A DNA stretch of 64,000 nucleotides from JADJOY01 sp046331705 [NCBI: bacterium] (lineage in GTDB: Bacteria; JADJOY01). Both the position numbers and the translations under genes were made by a program. The notes beneath the pieces were generated by a model. It was not told where the DNA came from, searched no databases, and worked only from the letters and a program-made list of their open reading frames with translations. The stretch spans positions 1-64,000 of the forward strand of contig JAXLQJ010000016.1 of assembly GCA_046331705.1 (NCBI GenBank), in the 5' to 3' direction. Each line of letters starts with the position of its first letter. Within the stretch, counting starts at the first letter, position 1. Below are positions 16,078 through 25,565 of this stretch, piece by piece.

Positions 16078-17628
16078 ATGAAGAGCGTCACGCTCATCTT
16101 TCCCGATACCAAGCAAGAGCACCGCGTGCTCCTGCCGCTGGCGCTGCTCTACGCCGGGACTCCGGTGGCCCGCGCCGGTTACCGCGTGAACATCATCGAT
16201 CAGCGCGTCGAGCCTCGCTGGGAAGAGCGGCTCGAGCATCTGCTGGCCACCGAGAAGCACGTCTGCGTCGGCATCTCGACGATGACCGGCAAGCAGGTCG
16301 CCGGCGCCGTCGGGGCAGGCGACGCGATGCGCCGGCTCGCGCCGCACGTGCCGCTGGTGTGGGGCGGAGTGCACCCTTCCTTGCTTCCCGACCAGACGCT
16401 CGAGGATCCGCGGGTGGACTTGGTGGTGGTGGGCGAGGGTGACGAGACGCTGCCCGAGCTGGTGCGCGTCCTCGACGCGGGCGGCGATCTGAGCGTCGTG
16501 CGGGGCATCGCCTACAAGGACGGGAGCGGAAAGGTCGTGCGCACCGCGCCACGCCCCTTCGTCGATCTCGACGCGCAACCTTCGGTCGACTACGGGTTGG
16601 TCGACATCCGCGCCTACAACCGGGATTTCTTCGATCAGGAGCGCGAAGCGATCGCGCTGATCACCAGTCGCGGGTGCCCGTATCCGTGTACGTACTGCTA
16701 CGAAAAGGCCTTCAACGACCGGCGCTATCGCGTGCTCTCCCCGCCCCGCGTGGTCGCGGAGATGCGGCGGCTCAACGAAACCTACGGGCTGCAGCACTTC
16801 TTCTTCCTGGACGACGAGTTCTTCATCCAGGAGGATCGCGTCCGCGCGATTCGCGACGAGCTGCTTCCCCAGCCGTTCGCGCGCTCGATGACGGTGCACA
16901 ACGCGAACATCCGGGTCGACGAGATCAATCGCTACGATCCGGCCTTGCTCGCGAGCCTGCGCGACTTGGGCTTCCAGGACGTGTTCGTCGGGGTGGAGTC
17001 GGGCTCGGACGAGATCCTGGCGCGCATCAAGAAGAGCATCACCCGCGACGACGTCATCCGCGCCAACCGCAAGATCCGCCAGATCGGCATCCGACCCATC
17101 TACGCCTTCATGGGCGGATTCCCGTTCGAGAAGGCCGAGAACGTGTGGGACACCCTCACGCTCATGGAGCAGCTCACGCGTGAGAACCCGGACGCGACGG
17201 TGCTCGGCATGTCGCTCTTCTGCCCGTTCCCGGGCACCGAGCTCTACGACGAGTGCGTGAGCCGCGGCATGAAGCCGCCCGATCGCCTGCCGCGCTGGGC
17301 GGACATCGACTACACGCGTCTCAAGTACGCGATGTTCGATCCCGAGCTCGTGCAGGTGTTCCGCTACGGCGTGCTCTTCTCGTACTTCATCGACTACAAG
17401 CAATGGCCGAAGCGCGCCTGGCCGCTCATGGCGCTCAAGCACGTGGCTCGCTTGCTCATCCGCTGGCGCGCCAAGCGGCGGAACTTCGACCACCTCTGGG
17501 AAGTGACGCTGCTCAAGCTGCGCGACAAGCTCCCGCTCACGTTCCGACGCTTCGGCGCCTTCATCCAGATCGGCGGCGAGGACGCCACCGAACCCTCCCC
17601 GCTCGTCGCCCAAGCCCGCGCCGGCTGA
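16078..17628 (+). CDS. B12-binding-domain radical SAM protein
   Basis: 516 residues. Residues 1-170 form a cobalamin-binding-like Rossmann domain (V-G-I-S-T-M-T-G, G-G-V-H-P-S-L-L-P, G-E-G-D-E-T-L). The radical SAM domain begins with T-S-R-G-C-P-Y-P-C-T-Y-C (Cys200, Cys204, Cys207). G-V-E-S-G-S-D-E, the SAM-contact strand, is followed by F-P-F-x-K and the class motif F-C-P-F-P-G-T-E. The C-terminal 110 residues are basic, aromatic and probably membrane-associated. This class includes methylases and C-C bond-forming enzymes of lipid and antibiotic pathways; the reaction is not readable. It starts at the ATG at 16078 and is divergent from the flippase. Confidence 0.88.
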   Translation: MKSVTLIFPDTKQEHRVLLPLALLYAGTPVARAGYRVNIIDQRVEPRWEERLEHLLATEKHVCVGISTMTGKQVAGAVGAGDAMRRLAPHVPLVWGGVHPSLLPDQTLEDPRVDLVVVGEGDETLPELVRVLDAGGDLSVVRGIAYKDGSGKVVRTAPRPFVDLDAQPSVDYGLVDIRAYNRDFFDQEREAIALITSRGCPYPCTYCYEKAFNDRRYRVLSPPRVVAEMRRLNETYGLQHFFFLDDEFFIQEDRVRAIRDELLPQPFARSMTVHNANIRVDEINRYDPALLASLRDLGFQDVFVGVESGSDEILARIKKSITRDDVIRANRKIRQIGIRPIYAFMGGFPFEKAENVWDTLTLMEQLTRENPDATVLGMSLFCPFPGTELYDECVSRGMKPPDRLPRWADIDYTRLKYAMFDPELVQVFRYGVLFSYFIDYKQWPKRAWPLMALKHVARLLIRWRAKRRNFDHLWEVTLLKLRDKLPLTFRRFGAFIQIGGEDATEPSPLVAQARAG

Positions 17629-17675
17629 TCGCAGCCGCCGCGTGGCGCGCGCGGGTACGCGCACCCCAGTCTTCG

Positions 17676-17697
17676 GCCCGCCGGTCCCGTGGCGGGC
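17676..17697. terminator. hairpin between convergent genes
   Basis: A stem GCCCGCC / GGCGGGC with an 8-base loop lies in the 75-base gap between the radical SAM gene and the convergent sigma-54 activator gene, six bases from the end of the latter. It could terminate both. Confidence 0.5.
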
Positions 17698-17703
17698 GAC
17701 GGA

Positions 17704-19881
17704 TCAGGACTGCGGTCGCCGGATGCCGAGCTTCTTCATGCGGCTGCGCAGCGTGCTGGCGTTGATGCCGAGCTGCTCGGCGGCGCCGCCCTTGCCCTCG
17801 ATCATCCAGCGTGTGCGCTCGAGGACGTCTTGGATGTGCTGGCGCTGAGCCTCGTCCAGGCTCGCGGCGGCGGCGAGGGGCGGCGGCGCGGAGACGCCGG
17901 CGGGGCCGCTCGTGGCGCGCGGCTCGAACGAGGGGATGCCGCGGGTCGTGAGCAGCTCGGGGCCGATGTCGATCACCGAGCCCGTGGCCAGCACCACCGC
18001 GCGCTCGATCACGTTCGAGAGCTCGCGCACGTTGCCCGGCCAGTCGTAGGCGCGCAGTCGATCGAGCGAGCCCCTGCTCAGACCTTCGACGCGCTTGCCC
18101 AGCTCGCGAGCGAAGCGATCCGCGAAGAAGCTCGCCAGAAGCTCGACGTCGCCCTCGCGCGAGCGCAGCGGCGGCATGAGAATCGGCACCACGTTGAGCC
18201 GGAAGTAGAGGTCGGCGCGGAAGCGGCCGGCGGCGACCTCCGCGCCGAGATCGCGGTTGGTGGCGGCGATGAGCCGCACGTCCACCTTCTTGCTCTTGTC
18301 GCTACCGACCGGCTCGATCTCGCGCTCCTGGAGCACGCGCAGGAGCTTCACCTGCGTGTCGAGCGGCAGCTCGCCGATCTCGTCCAAGAAGATCGTGCCG
18401 CCGTTCGCGACCTCGAACCGGCCCATCCGATCGCCGAGTGCACCGGTGAAGGCACCGCGCACGTGCCCGAAGAGCTCGCTCTCCACCAGCCCGGCGGAGA
18501 TCGCCGAGCAATTCACCTTGACGAGCGGCCGCTCGCGGCGCGGGCTCTTGTCGTGGATGGCGCGCGCGATCAGCTCCTTGCCGGTGCCCGTCTCGCCGAG
18601 GATCAGCACGGTGGATGGCGTGGGCGCCACCGTCTGCACCACGGACAAGACCTTCTGGATGGCCGGGCTCCTGCCGACGATCTCGTCGAAGTCGTGGAGC
18701 TCCTGGATCTCTTCCTTGAGGTAGACGTTCTCGGCAGCCAAGCGGTCGCGAAACGCCGCGAGCTCCTCGTAGGCGAAGCAATTGTCGACCGCCACCGCCA
18801 CCGCGCTCGCCACCCGCTCGAGGAGCGTGACCGGTATCTCCTTGTAGGCGCCCGCTTGGGTGGACATGAAGAAAAGCGCGCCGAAGCTGCGTTCCTCGCG
18901 GATCAGCGGCAACGCACAGAGCGCCTCCATGCCCTCGCGCTCCATCACCGCGAAGGTCTTCGGGAAGCGCTCGCGGAGATCCTCGCGGGTGGCGGCGGCG
19001 TACCAGCGGCGATTCTCCTGCGCCCAGCGGCACGCGGTGCCCGCCGACGCGAAATCCTCGATCATCGGCCCGCGCGCGGGCTGATCCATCGCGAGCACGT
19101 GCACGCGCAGCGATTCTGGGCCGGTGGGGATCTCGATGCCGAAGCGCTCGCAGCGCAGGAGCGGCTTCACGCAGCGCGCGAGCTCGGCGAAGAGTGCCGC
19201 CCGGTTGAGATGGCGGGTGCTCGACTGGTTGATCTCGAGCAGCGCCTGTAGCTCGCCATACGCGAGGTCGAGCCGCTGCTTCGCGAATTGCAGATCGGTG
19301 CGGGCGCTCTCGAGCCGCACCTCGAGATCGTCGAAGGCGCGCCGCAGCACGGTCTCCGCGTGCAGCCGCTCCATCTCGACGCGCGCCCGGTTGGCGAAGA
19401 CGTCGAAGATCGCGATGCCGCGCGGATCGCCGGTCATCGGCCGCGTGTCGAGCGCCGCCAAGTGGCCGAGCGTCTGCCCGTGCGCGCCCTTGAGCGGCAC
19501 GCCGAGATAGCTGCGCACGCCCATGTCCACGAGGCCCGTGTCTTCGGGAAAGAGCTGCGCGACTCCGTCCTTGTAGAGGCAGTACTGCCCCTGCACGACC
19601 TTCTCGCAAGGCGTTCCCGGCAGGTCCCATTCGAGGTTGGGCGCCCAATCCCCGTCGTTCCAGAACGCGATGGTGCGCACCCGCTTCGAGTCCCCTGCGA
19701 ACTCGGCCACGAACGTGTAAGCGACATTCAGCGACTGCGCGAGGTTCTTCACCAGCGCACGCATGAAGTCGAGCCCCGCCTTGTCGGCGGTGGCTTCGAC
19801 CACCGGCCGAAAAGCGAGCTCCGCGTTCCACTTCTCGAAGGATGGAGCGTCGCTCGATTCGTGCTCTCGGCTGGGTAGCAT
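17704..19881 (-). CDS. sigma-54-dependent Fis-type transcriptional activator with two GAF sensor domains
   Basis: 725 residues. There is a GAF domain at about 15-185 and a second at about 225-385, then a short coiled linker (L-K-E-E-I-Q-E-L). The AAA+ domain follows with Walker A G-E-T-G-T-G-K-E near 428, the sigma-54 contact loop G-A-F-T-G-A near 475, Walker B D-E-I-G-E-L, and R-F-R-x-D-L-Y-F-R-L-N-V. A Fis-type helix-turn-helix (L-G-I-N-A-S-T-L-R-S-R-M-K-K-L-G-I) ends the protein. It resembles the NorR/FhlA class, which senses small ligands through GAF domains. The target promoter is not identifiable here. The ATG at 19881 has GAGGT six bases upstream. An in-frame start at 19914 lacks this site. 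Confidence 0.93.
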   Translation of the reverse strand: MLPSREHESSDAPSFEKWNAELAFRPVVEATADKAGLDFMRALVKNLAQSLNVAYTFVAEFAGDSKRVRTIAFWNDGDWAPNLEWDLPGTPCEKVVQGQYCLYKDGVAQLFPEDTGLVDMGVRSYLGVPLKGAHGQTLGHLAALDTRPMTGDPRGIAIFDVFANRARVEMERLHAETVLRRAFDDLEVRLESARTDLQFAKQRLDLAYGELQALLEINQSSTRHLNRAALFAELARCVKPLLRCERFGIEIPTGPESLRVHVLAMDQPARGPMIEDFASAGTACRWAQENRRWYAAATREDLRERFPKTFAVMEREGMEALCALPLIREERSFGALFFMSTQAGAYKEIPVTLLERVASAVAVAVDNCFAYEELAAFRDRLAAENVYLKEEIQELHDFDEIVGRSPAIQKVLSVVQTVAPTPSTVLILGETGTGKELIARAIHDKSPRRERPLVKVNCSAISAGLVESELFGHVRGAFTGALGDRMGRFEVANGGTIFLDEIGELPLDTQVKLLRVLQEREIEPVGSDKSKKVDVRLIAATNRDLGAEVAAGRFRADLYFRLNVVPILMPPLRSREGDVELLASFFADRFARELGKRVEGLSRGSLDRLRAYDWPGNVRELSNVIERAVVLATGSVIDIGPELLTTRGIPSFEPRATSGPAGVSAPPPLAAAASLDEAQRQHIQDVLERTRWMIEGKGGAAEQLGINASTLRSRMKKLGIRRPQS

Positions 19882-20606
19882 CGTGGACCTCGGCTGGTGC
19901 GCCGGCTGGCGCAAGACACCCGATTACCCCGCCGCGGTCAGGCGCGTCTACCGGCGCGCCCGCCAGCATCGGCGAGCTTCACCGCCCTCCGCGAGCGGGG
20001 ATTGCTGCAGGACCCGGTGCGGCCCTGAGCAGTGCCGACCAGCTCGCGCGTTGCCGAGCGACCCGCCGGCCAGGGTAGCGCGGACACCGCTTCCGCCCGC
20101 CGTCATGGCCCCACGCTCGGCAGTCGACACTGCGAGCGCCTGAAACGGATTCTCATCGAGTCCCTGCAGAGGCCACCGTGCTCAGGGGACCGGCGCGTGC
20201 GCCCCAGGGACGCACCGCATCGACGCCGACGCGGCGCATGAGGCGCAGGTTGCTGCACAGCCGAGCGAACACGCCTACCACCCAACCGCGATCAAGTCCC
20301 ACGGGAGCTGATCCAGACTGCTCAGCCACGAGCCGACGGCGGAGGCCTGCCACTACGGCCCGAACGATCTGGATAGAATCCTCTCGCAACGTGCGTACCG
20401 AACGCCTTCATGCGTTTCGTTCCACCGCCCTTTCCTTGCCCTGGCGGCGTCGCCTTCTCGGCTGCGACTCGCTTCATGTACGAGCCAACTGAGACCGCTC
20501 CACTTCCGACGTCCACGCGATCCATTCGGTCGCCGGTACTTCGCCGATTCGCTCCGCCGCGAGAGCATCGGCACGACCCGCGACATCGAGTGCCGCCTAC
20601 ACGCCG

Positions 20607-21191
20607 ATGCGACTACGGTACGGCGCATCGTCCCGCGCTCGCACTCACACCAGTCGACCGTCAGCGAGGCTGGCGCCCTCGGCGCCTTCGTGTGGCAGCG
20701 TGCCCCTGGCGACGTCGCGGCTTCGTGGGCGTCAGACGACTTTGCCATCAGCGGTCGCCCAGCGGTCCTTCGCCTCGATGGTGGCGGCGCGTTCGAGTAC
20801 CCGCTCCTCTTCGCCAGCCCTGATTCCGCCGAGGTTCGGCATCTTCCTCGTATTCCTACGGCTAGCCCCATTCCAGGGCCGACGACTTCACTCACCTCAC
20901 GGACTTGCCAGCAACGCGACCACGCGCCGAACCGAGCGCTCGAACGAGGCGGCCCTGTTGAGCAGCTGCAGCCGAATCGTCCCGACGAGGTTGCGCTCTC
21001 AGGCCGAGCCCGGCCGTCCGGGTTTCCAGGACGCCGCCGGTCGGGCCTTGACCGGGGGGACGATCCTCTTCAACAATTCGACAAGAGAAGACGTACACGG
21101 TACCCCCTACAGCCAATTCGAACGAGGCCCTGGCCAGATCGAAGTAGGTGCTCGTCCCGGACGTCTCACAACCCCGGCCCGAGCACGCTGA
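20607..21191 (+). pseudogene. degraded coding sequence, unidentified
   Basis: Two overlapping frames contain protein-like segments. One runs G-A-F-V-W-Q-R-A-P-G-D-V-A-A-S-W-A-S-D-D (about 20678-20740), continuing G-G-G-A-F-E-Y-P-L-L-F-A-S-P. The other, further on, runs A-L-T-G-G-T-I-L-F-N-N-S-T-R-E-D-V-H-G-T (about 21040-21100), ending at 21191. Neither frame is coherent throughout, so at least one frameshift is needed. No family recognised. Support is weak. Confidence 0.3.
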
Positions 21192-21346
21192 ATAGATTTT
21201 CGTTCGACGCGCTTAATGAGACTGAGCGGTATGGCTGACTTGAGATTCGAATTGAACAGCAGCTAAACCCTGTTGCCGACGAAGTGTCAGCGTTGAGCTG
21301 TCGTGCGACTGATTCTTGAAGGTGTCCTTTATCGGTCAAGTCGGAA

Positions 21347-22232
21347 GTGATTGCGTGGCGGCTCTGGAGGATACGACAACTGCACCTGAGATGTTGTCAC
21401 GTATCTACCGTCCCGGCGACGGCGATTGCGGCCTCCTGTTTTGAATACGCCGCACGATGCCAGCGAACAGGGCGAAGCCCTGTCCTCGAACGGGTAGACG
21501 ATGCACTGACGACGCCTGCAAGGTACGGGACGGAATCCACGGCCTCTGTCCTGTTCGGGCTCGAGAAGAACGGTGCAGTCAAGGTGATCGATAGCGCCAA
21601 GGCACAGCTGACGGACGAATCGGCGCTGCTCTACGGCACACGGGGACGGCCGGCGAAGTTGCGGATCCTACGTAGACTACCTTGCAACAGCGTTCCGGCG
21701 GCCAAGCGCGAGACCTGCGTTGCCTTACAGTATCTCTGGGCTGTGGAAGGCGGACCTGTTTATCGGGCATACCGACACCGACAAATGGAGCCTACATCCG
21801 TGAAAATAAATCCCAGCCAACTTACAGAAGCGAAAGGCTTTAAGAATCGGCATCGTGCTCCTCGCGACAAGGTAGAGCGACCGTGTCTTCAAGGATGATT
21901 CGAAGAACCTTGTTGTGTGCCCTGTTCCCCATGATCACGCTTTCATGGAGGTGTTTTATCAAGGCTGGGGAATCGTCCAGCAGTTCATTTTTGCCGATGC
22001 AAAGCTACCTAAAGAGGTCAATTTGCCTCGTCCGGCTGATCGGCAGGTAGCGCGGTATCTTGAAGATCGGCGCTCGTTCGCCGCACGAGATGTGATCGAC
22101 GCCTCCTCGCCGTTGGCGCAGCCCGAGCCACCAGCAGCGAAGAGAAAGTGGCTTCGGTCCAGAGTCAGCGGAGAGCGTTTGACTTCGTTACCGGATCTCG
22201 TGTTGGCTCCGTCACCACGCCTGACGAAATGA
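21347..22232 (+). pseudogene. frameshifted, lower-G+C relic gene, unidentified
   Basis: One frame gives S-V-L-F-G-L-E-K-N-G-A-V-K-V-I-D-S-A-K-A and on to about 21690. Another frame, open only after a TAG at 21873-21875, gives D-R-V-F-K-D-D-S-K-N-L-V-V-C-P-V-P-H-D-H, then F-M-E-V-F-Y-Q-G-W-G-I-V-Q-Q-F-I-F-A-D-A and a basic tail to 22232. These read as parts of one soluble protein broken by frameshifts. Composition is clearly more A+T-rich than the flanks, suggesting acquired DNA. No family is recognised. Confidence 0.45.
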
Positions 22233-22309
22233 ACGCCAAGCAGGGAGCGCAGCTGTCGTTGTGAGCTGACACCCCCGAGGGTGCCGCCGCCGAGCCGCAA
22301 GCGCTAAGT

Positions 22310-22540
22310 GTGACAGGATGGAAGAATCGATTCTCGATCCGGTCATCGCGATCCTGGCTCGCCTTGATCGGCGTGTTGCTCAACAACATCCGAACTGGCC
22401 GGATCGAGGCCATCCGGCCAGGAATCGTTCGGGCCGAGAATCCGGTTGCGTTCTGGATCGGCGCCGCCATCACCGAGGCCAGCGGCGTTGGCGCGCTCGT
22501 GTCGATCGTACTTGGCTGGTACGCGGTACTGTTTCGGTGA
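22310..22540 (+). CDS. possible small membrane protein
   Basis: 76 residues. The C-terminal half, N-P-V-A-F-W-I-G-A-A-I-T-E-A-S-G-V-G-A-L, runs into V-S-I-V-L-G-W-Y and is a plausible membrane helix. The N-terminal half is basic (I-R-T-G-R-I-E-A-I-R-P-G-I-V-R). There is no clear ribosome site, and it lies inside a region of relics, so it may be a fragment of a longer membrane protein. No homolog family recognised. Confidence 0.35.
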   Translation: MTGWKNRFSIRSSRSWLALIGVLLNNIRTGRIEAIRPGIVRAENPVAFWIGAAITEASGVGALVSIVLGWYAVLFR

Positions 22541-22670
22541 AGGCGGGGAGGCCCTGGCCGACAGGTTGGCCTCGAGCGCCGGTGTTCGTAGATCGTCTTC
22601 GCATAGCTCTTTGCTCCAGCCGACGGGCCGCGCCGTCGGCTGAGCGCTGCGTCGGCCAGAAGAATTCGCC

Positions 22671-23424
22671 GTGATTCGAGACGCGAGCGTGGTCGCCGCC
22701 GTTTTCTGGGTCTTCTTGGGTACGGGGTGTGCCACTGTGTCCGAGCCTGGCGCGCTGAAGCCGGCCATGATTCCGCAGTCGGTGGATGATGCGTGGACGG
22801 CAACGTGGATGTGATCGCGAACCCGTGGAAGCTCAGCCGCCCGACTGCCCTTCCTATGGTTGGCCCCGGTGAGATCGGCCTGGACGTCGGCTTGGTGACC
22901 GCCAGGCGAAGGGTGGTGGAGTCCGAGTCGGGATTCCTTCATCTGCATCCCATTTCGCCAGGGGAGCGGGCGCGGCTTCGCTTTCGAGGAATCGTCCCGC
23001 AGGACCGGCCCCCGCCGGGCCGAAAGCTGCAGGCTCGATCCACGGAGACTTTCCTCGAGTGCGTCCTTTTCCTCGAGTGCGTCGTCGATGGTGAGCGTGC
23101 TGGTGAGGTCGTCGTCACGGGCGAGAGAAAAGACGCTCGCTTTGACTTGCGGAAGTACGCAGGTCGAGACGTTGAAATCGTGCTCACCGATCGGCCCGGT
23201 GGATCCCTCGAGTGGCAGTTCGAGGACGCGTACATCGACCGGATTGCCAAGCTCGGGCTGACGGTATCGCCTGCGGGAAGTTCGTGCGATTCCGTGGAGC
23301 AAGAGTGGTTGAGCGGCGAGCCGGACGAACTCCGCGCAGCGCGCCATGGTCGCTCGGCAAGGTCGTGCTTGACGACAGGCGGTCGCGATGGAAGACTGAT
23401 CGCCCCCGCCGCAGACAGGCGTAA
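22671..23424 (+). pseudogene. frameshifted lipoprotein gene
   Basis: The GTG at 22671 begins a textbook lipoprotein signal (V-V-A-A-V-F-W-V-F-L-G-T-G-C, Cys20), but this frame stops at TGA 22812-22814. A second frame from about 22793 carries a coherent body, including L-R-F-R-G-I-V-P, then V-V-D-G-E-R-A-G-E-V-V-V-T-G-E-R-K-D-A-R and L-E-W-Q-F-E-D-A-Y-I-D-R-I. A third frame supplies a plausible basic end stopping at 23422-23424. An 18-bp in-frame tandem duplication lies at 23051-23083. The original was a lipoprotein of about 250 residues of unknown function. Confidence 0.5.
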
Positions 23425-23428
23425 CCTC

Positions 23429-23929
23429 ATGAAACGATTTAAGCGGCTCGGATGCTTCGCGTGGCTTGGCGCAACTGCTTTGGTCTTATCGCGGGCGCGT
23501 GCGGCGGCGATTCCGGGAGCCCGGGCTACCCTTGCGCCGCTTGCTGGGGTGAGGCGCAGGCGTCAACGCTCATTCGGGCACGAATTCCACCGGCAAGGAC
23601 TTTGAGGTGCACATCAGCGGATCGCCTGCAGCTCACGGCCACCACGACTTCATCGATCTCAGCGAATCGCCTGAACGACTGTGCCTTCGACTTTCGCCAT
23701 CTTCGACGCCTACGCCCTGGTTGGTACCGATGGTGCATTCGCGGCGAGTCTGGCCGGTGATCCAAGGTTCCTACCAGCGGCACCATCTCCGACGTGTTGG
23801 TGAGCGCGTGTTGTCCTGCGATGGGACCTCGCGCAGGGGACCACGACAGTAGCGCGCAACAACGGCTGCGAGGCGGAGACCTTCACCTGGGAAGCACGCG
23901 CATCGCTCTCTCAAGAGTGCGCGTACTGA
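23429..23929 (+). pseudogene. frameshifted secreted-protein gene
   Basis: It starts with a signal-peptide-like M-K-R-F-K-R-L-G-C-F-A-W-L-G-A-T-A-L-V-L and ends with a coherent tail, L-A-Q-G-T-T-T-V-A-R-N-N-G-C-E-A-E-T-F-T, closing S-Q-E-C-A-Y at a TGA (23927-23929). Between them, coherent pieces occur in different frames (N-S-T-G-K-D-F-E-V-H-I-S-G; Y-A-L-V-G-T-D-G-A-F-A-A-S-L-A-G-D-P). At least three frameshifts separate them. The intact ancestor would have been an exported protein of about 165 residues. Confidence 0.5.
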
Positions 23930-24398
23930 AGCCGGTCGCCGGAGTCGTGCATCGGCCGGCAAGGCCCAGCATGCCGGTCAGCCGGACCCGTCGCTGCATG
24001 CCGGCGATCTCGCGAGCCACGCGCGCCCGCGTGGCAGTCGCTTGGGCGACCTACAGCGCGAGGCGGATTGACGCTCTGTTCGCCCGGCGGGTCGATCCGT
24101 GATCGCAGGCGTTATGCCGCGACGCTCGCGCATCGGTGGTCGAGCGTTGTACTGCCGCGATGGGGAGGATCTTCCGCGAATCGGCGCCGCCCTCGTCGTT
24201 TCCCGTGGTGGCGGGTACCCGCTCTGCGTGCTCGGCTCAGGGCGACAGCCGAACGACGGATCGATCCCGATTGGTGCTCGCCCGAAGGCGATCCTCGTGG
24301 TGGAGCGATGGTGGCTGGCCCCGGCGTAGCCGGGCGGTGTGGCGATCTCGAGGGCGGGCTGGCCCATGCGCTGGCGGTGACTCGTGAATCGTTCGTCG

Positions 24399-24893
24399 AT
24401 GCCGAACTCCGTCCTTCGACCGGCGGTGCCGGCGGATCGCGCGGGGTTTCTGGCCATGGCGCTGCGCTCGTGGCTCGACGCGTACGCGACGTTGCTCGCG
24501 CCGGAGGTGGTGGCGGGGGCGCCGGCGATGCTCGAGCGGGCGTTCGACAAGCGGTGGTGGGAGCTGCGTGTGGCCGTGAGCGACCAGGCGGTGCTGGGCT
24601 TCTACTCGCTGGGTGCGGCGGACGATCCGAGCCACAGGAACTATCTCTGGCATCTGTACGTCGATCCGGAGTTTCATCGGCGCGGCGTCGGGCGCGCGCT
24701 CAACGCCGCGGCGCTGGCCGAGATCGCGGGGCGCGGCGAGACCACGGCATGGCTGGACGTGCTCGTGGCCAACGAGCGGGCGCGGGCCTTCTATCGCGCG
24801 CTCGGGTGGCGCGAGGCGCGCGTGGAAACGAGCGACGATTACGACCTGGTGATCCTGGAGTGCGACGTTCCCGCGCCGGCGGCGGGTGGCTGA
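24399..24893 (+). CDS. GNAT-family N-acetyltransferase
   Basis: 164 residues. The fold is clear: L-R-P-A-V-P-A-D-R-A-G-F at the start, L-W-H-L-Y-V-D-P-E-F-H-R-R-G-V-G-R-A-L (acetyl-CoA pyrophosphate loop R-R-G-V-G-R-A), and V-L-V-A-N-E-R-A-R-A-F-Y-R-A-L-G-W at the end, the hallmark of small-molecule or protein acetyltransferases of this family. The ATG at 24399 or the in-frame GTG at 24384 may be the start; neither has a good ribosome site. It is the first intact gene after the relic region and is convergent with the lipoprotein gene. Confidence 0.88.
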   Translation: MPNSVLRPAVPADRAGFLAMALRSWLDAYATLLAPEVVAGAPAMLERAFDKRWWELRVAVSDQAVLGFYSLGAADDPSHRNYLWHLYVDPEFHRRGVGRALNAAALAEIAGRGETTAWLDVLVANERARAFYRALGWREARVETSDDYDLVILECDVPAPAAGG

Positions 24894-24908
24894 GCGTCGT
24901 GCGGGCGT

Positions 24909-25424
24909 TCACGAAGCGCGCTTCGTTCCCTGCCAGGTGCCGGCGTAGGTGCCCTCGTAGGTGACGCCTTCGCGCGAGCCGGCGAGGTCGCCGGCGATGT
25001 CCGCGGTGAGCGTGTTGCCCGCGAGCGAGAGGCTGCCGCCGATGGTCACGGTGCGGAACGTGTCGCTCGCCAGGAAGCCGGTGCAGCTCTGATCGGGAAC
25101 GATCTGGGCGGTGCTCTCGGCGATCCGATCCAGGGAGATCGAGCACACGCCGCCGGTGCGATTGGAAACACCCGTGAGCCGCACGTCCGCGGAATCGCCG
25201 CGGGTGAGCGTGAGGACGGCGGAGTCGTCGTAGGGTTGTGGCTCGATGTCGGCCGGCTCGGTGAAGGTGAGCGTGGCCTGGAAGACCACGTCGTAAACGC
25301 CGGCGAGCGGGCCCGCGCCGTCGAAGCCGTCACCCGACGACGAGTCGCTGCCGCAGCCGGTCATCGCGAGGCAGAGCGTTGCCGCGAGCGCCAGGAATGC
25401 GTGAGATCGCGTTCGAAGCTCCAT
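24909..25424 (-). CDS. lipoprotein of unknown function
   Basis: 171 residues. The signal ends M-T-G-C with Cys24 followed by a Ser/Gly/Asp linker. The body is strand-rich (G-V-Y-D-V-V-F-Q-A-T-L-T-F, S-A-V-L-T-L-T-R-G, V-T-I-G-G-S-L-S-L-A-G-N-T-L-T-A, Y-E-G-T-Y-A-G-T-W-Q-G-T), consistent with a lipocalin-like or small beta-barrel. No enzyme motif is present. The ATG at 25424 has GGAGG seven bases upstream. A palindrome ACGAAGCG/CGCTTCGT at its 3' end (24911-24926) may help terminate it and the convergent GNAT gene. Confidence 0.8.
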   Translation of the reverse strand: MELRTRSHAFLALAATLCLAMTGCGSDSSSGDGFDGAGPLAGVYDVVFQATLTFTEPADIEPQPYDDSAVLTLTRGDSADVRLTGVSNRTGGVCSISLDRIAESTAQIVPDQSCTGFLASDTFRTVTIGGSLSLAGNTLTADIAGDLAGSREGVTYEGTYAGTWQGTKRAS

Positions 25425-25565
25425 GGTTCGTCCTCCGCTGCCGAGGTGGTTCGCGCGGCGCGCAGCCGGCGGCGATGGCGATTCGCCGACCCGTGGCTTG
25501 CGCCGCGCCGCGTGCAATTGCTAGAGGATCTCAAGGACCGCGTGTTGGCAATTCCTGGGGGGGAC

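Larger units (their letters stand above)
19882..24398. other. 4.5-kb relic region without a convincing intact gene
   Basis: No long frame with normal codon use and a start site spans this stretch, although flanking DNA is tightly packed. Instead, short coherent peptide segments switch frame every 50-200 bases, and lipoprotein or signal-peptide starts lead into frameshifts. Base composition changes: 21781-21840 has only 26 G+C of 60, unlike the neighbouring genes. The individual relics that can be recognised are listed separately. The first 600 bases (19882 to about 20500) and 23930-24398 hold nothing I can interpret. True gene decay after transfer, or a badly assembled patch with indel errors, would both look like this. 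Confidence 0.65.

Noticed and set aside
20353-20895. 180-residue minus-strand frame in the relic region
   Set aside because: Very rich in Arg and Ser with no coherent hydrophobic core or motif; treated as noise.
24911-24926. 16-bp perfect palindrome ACGAAGCGCGCTTCGT
   Set aside because: It lies within the last codons of the lipoprotein gene and is explained by coding sequence; mentioned only as a possible convergent terminator.
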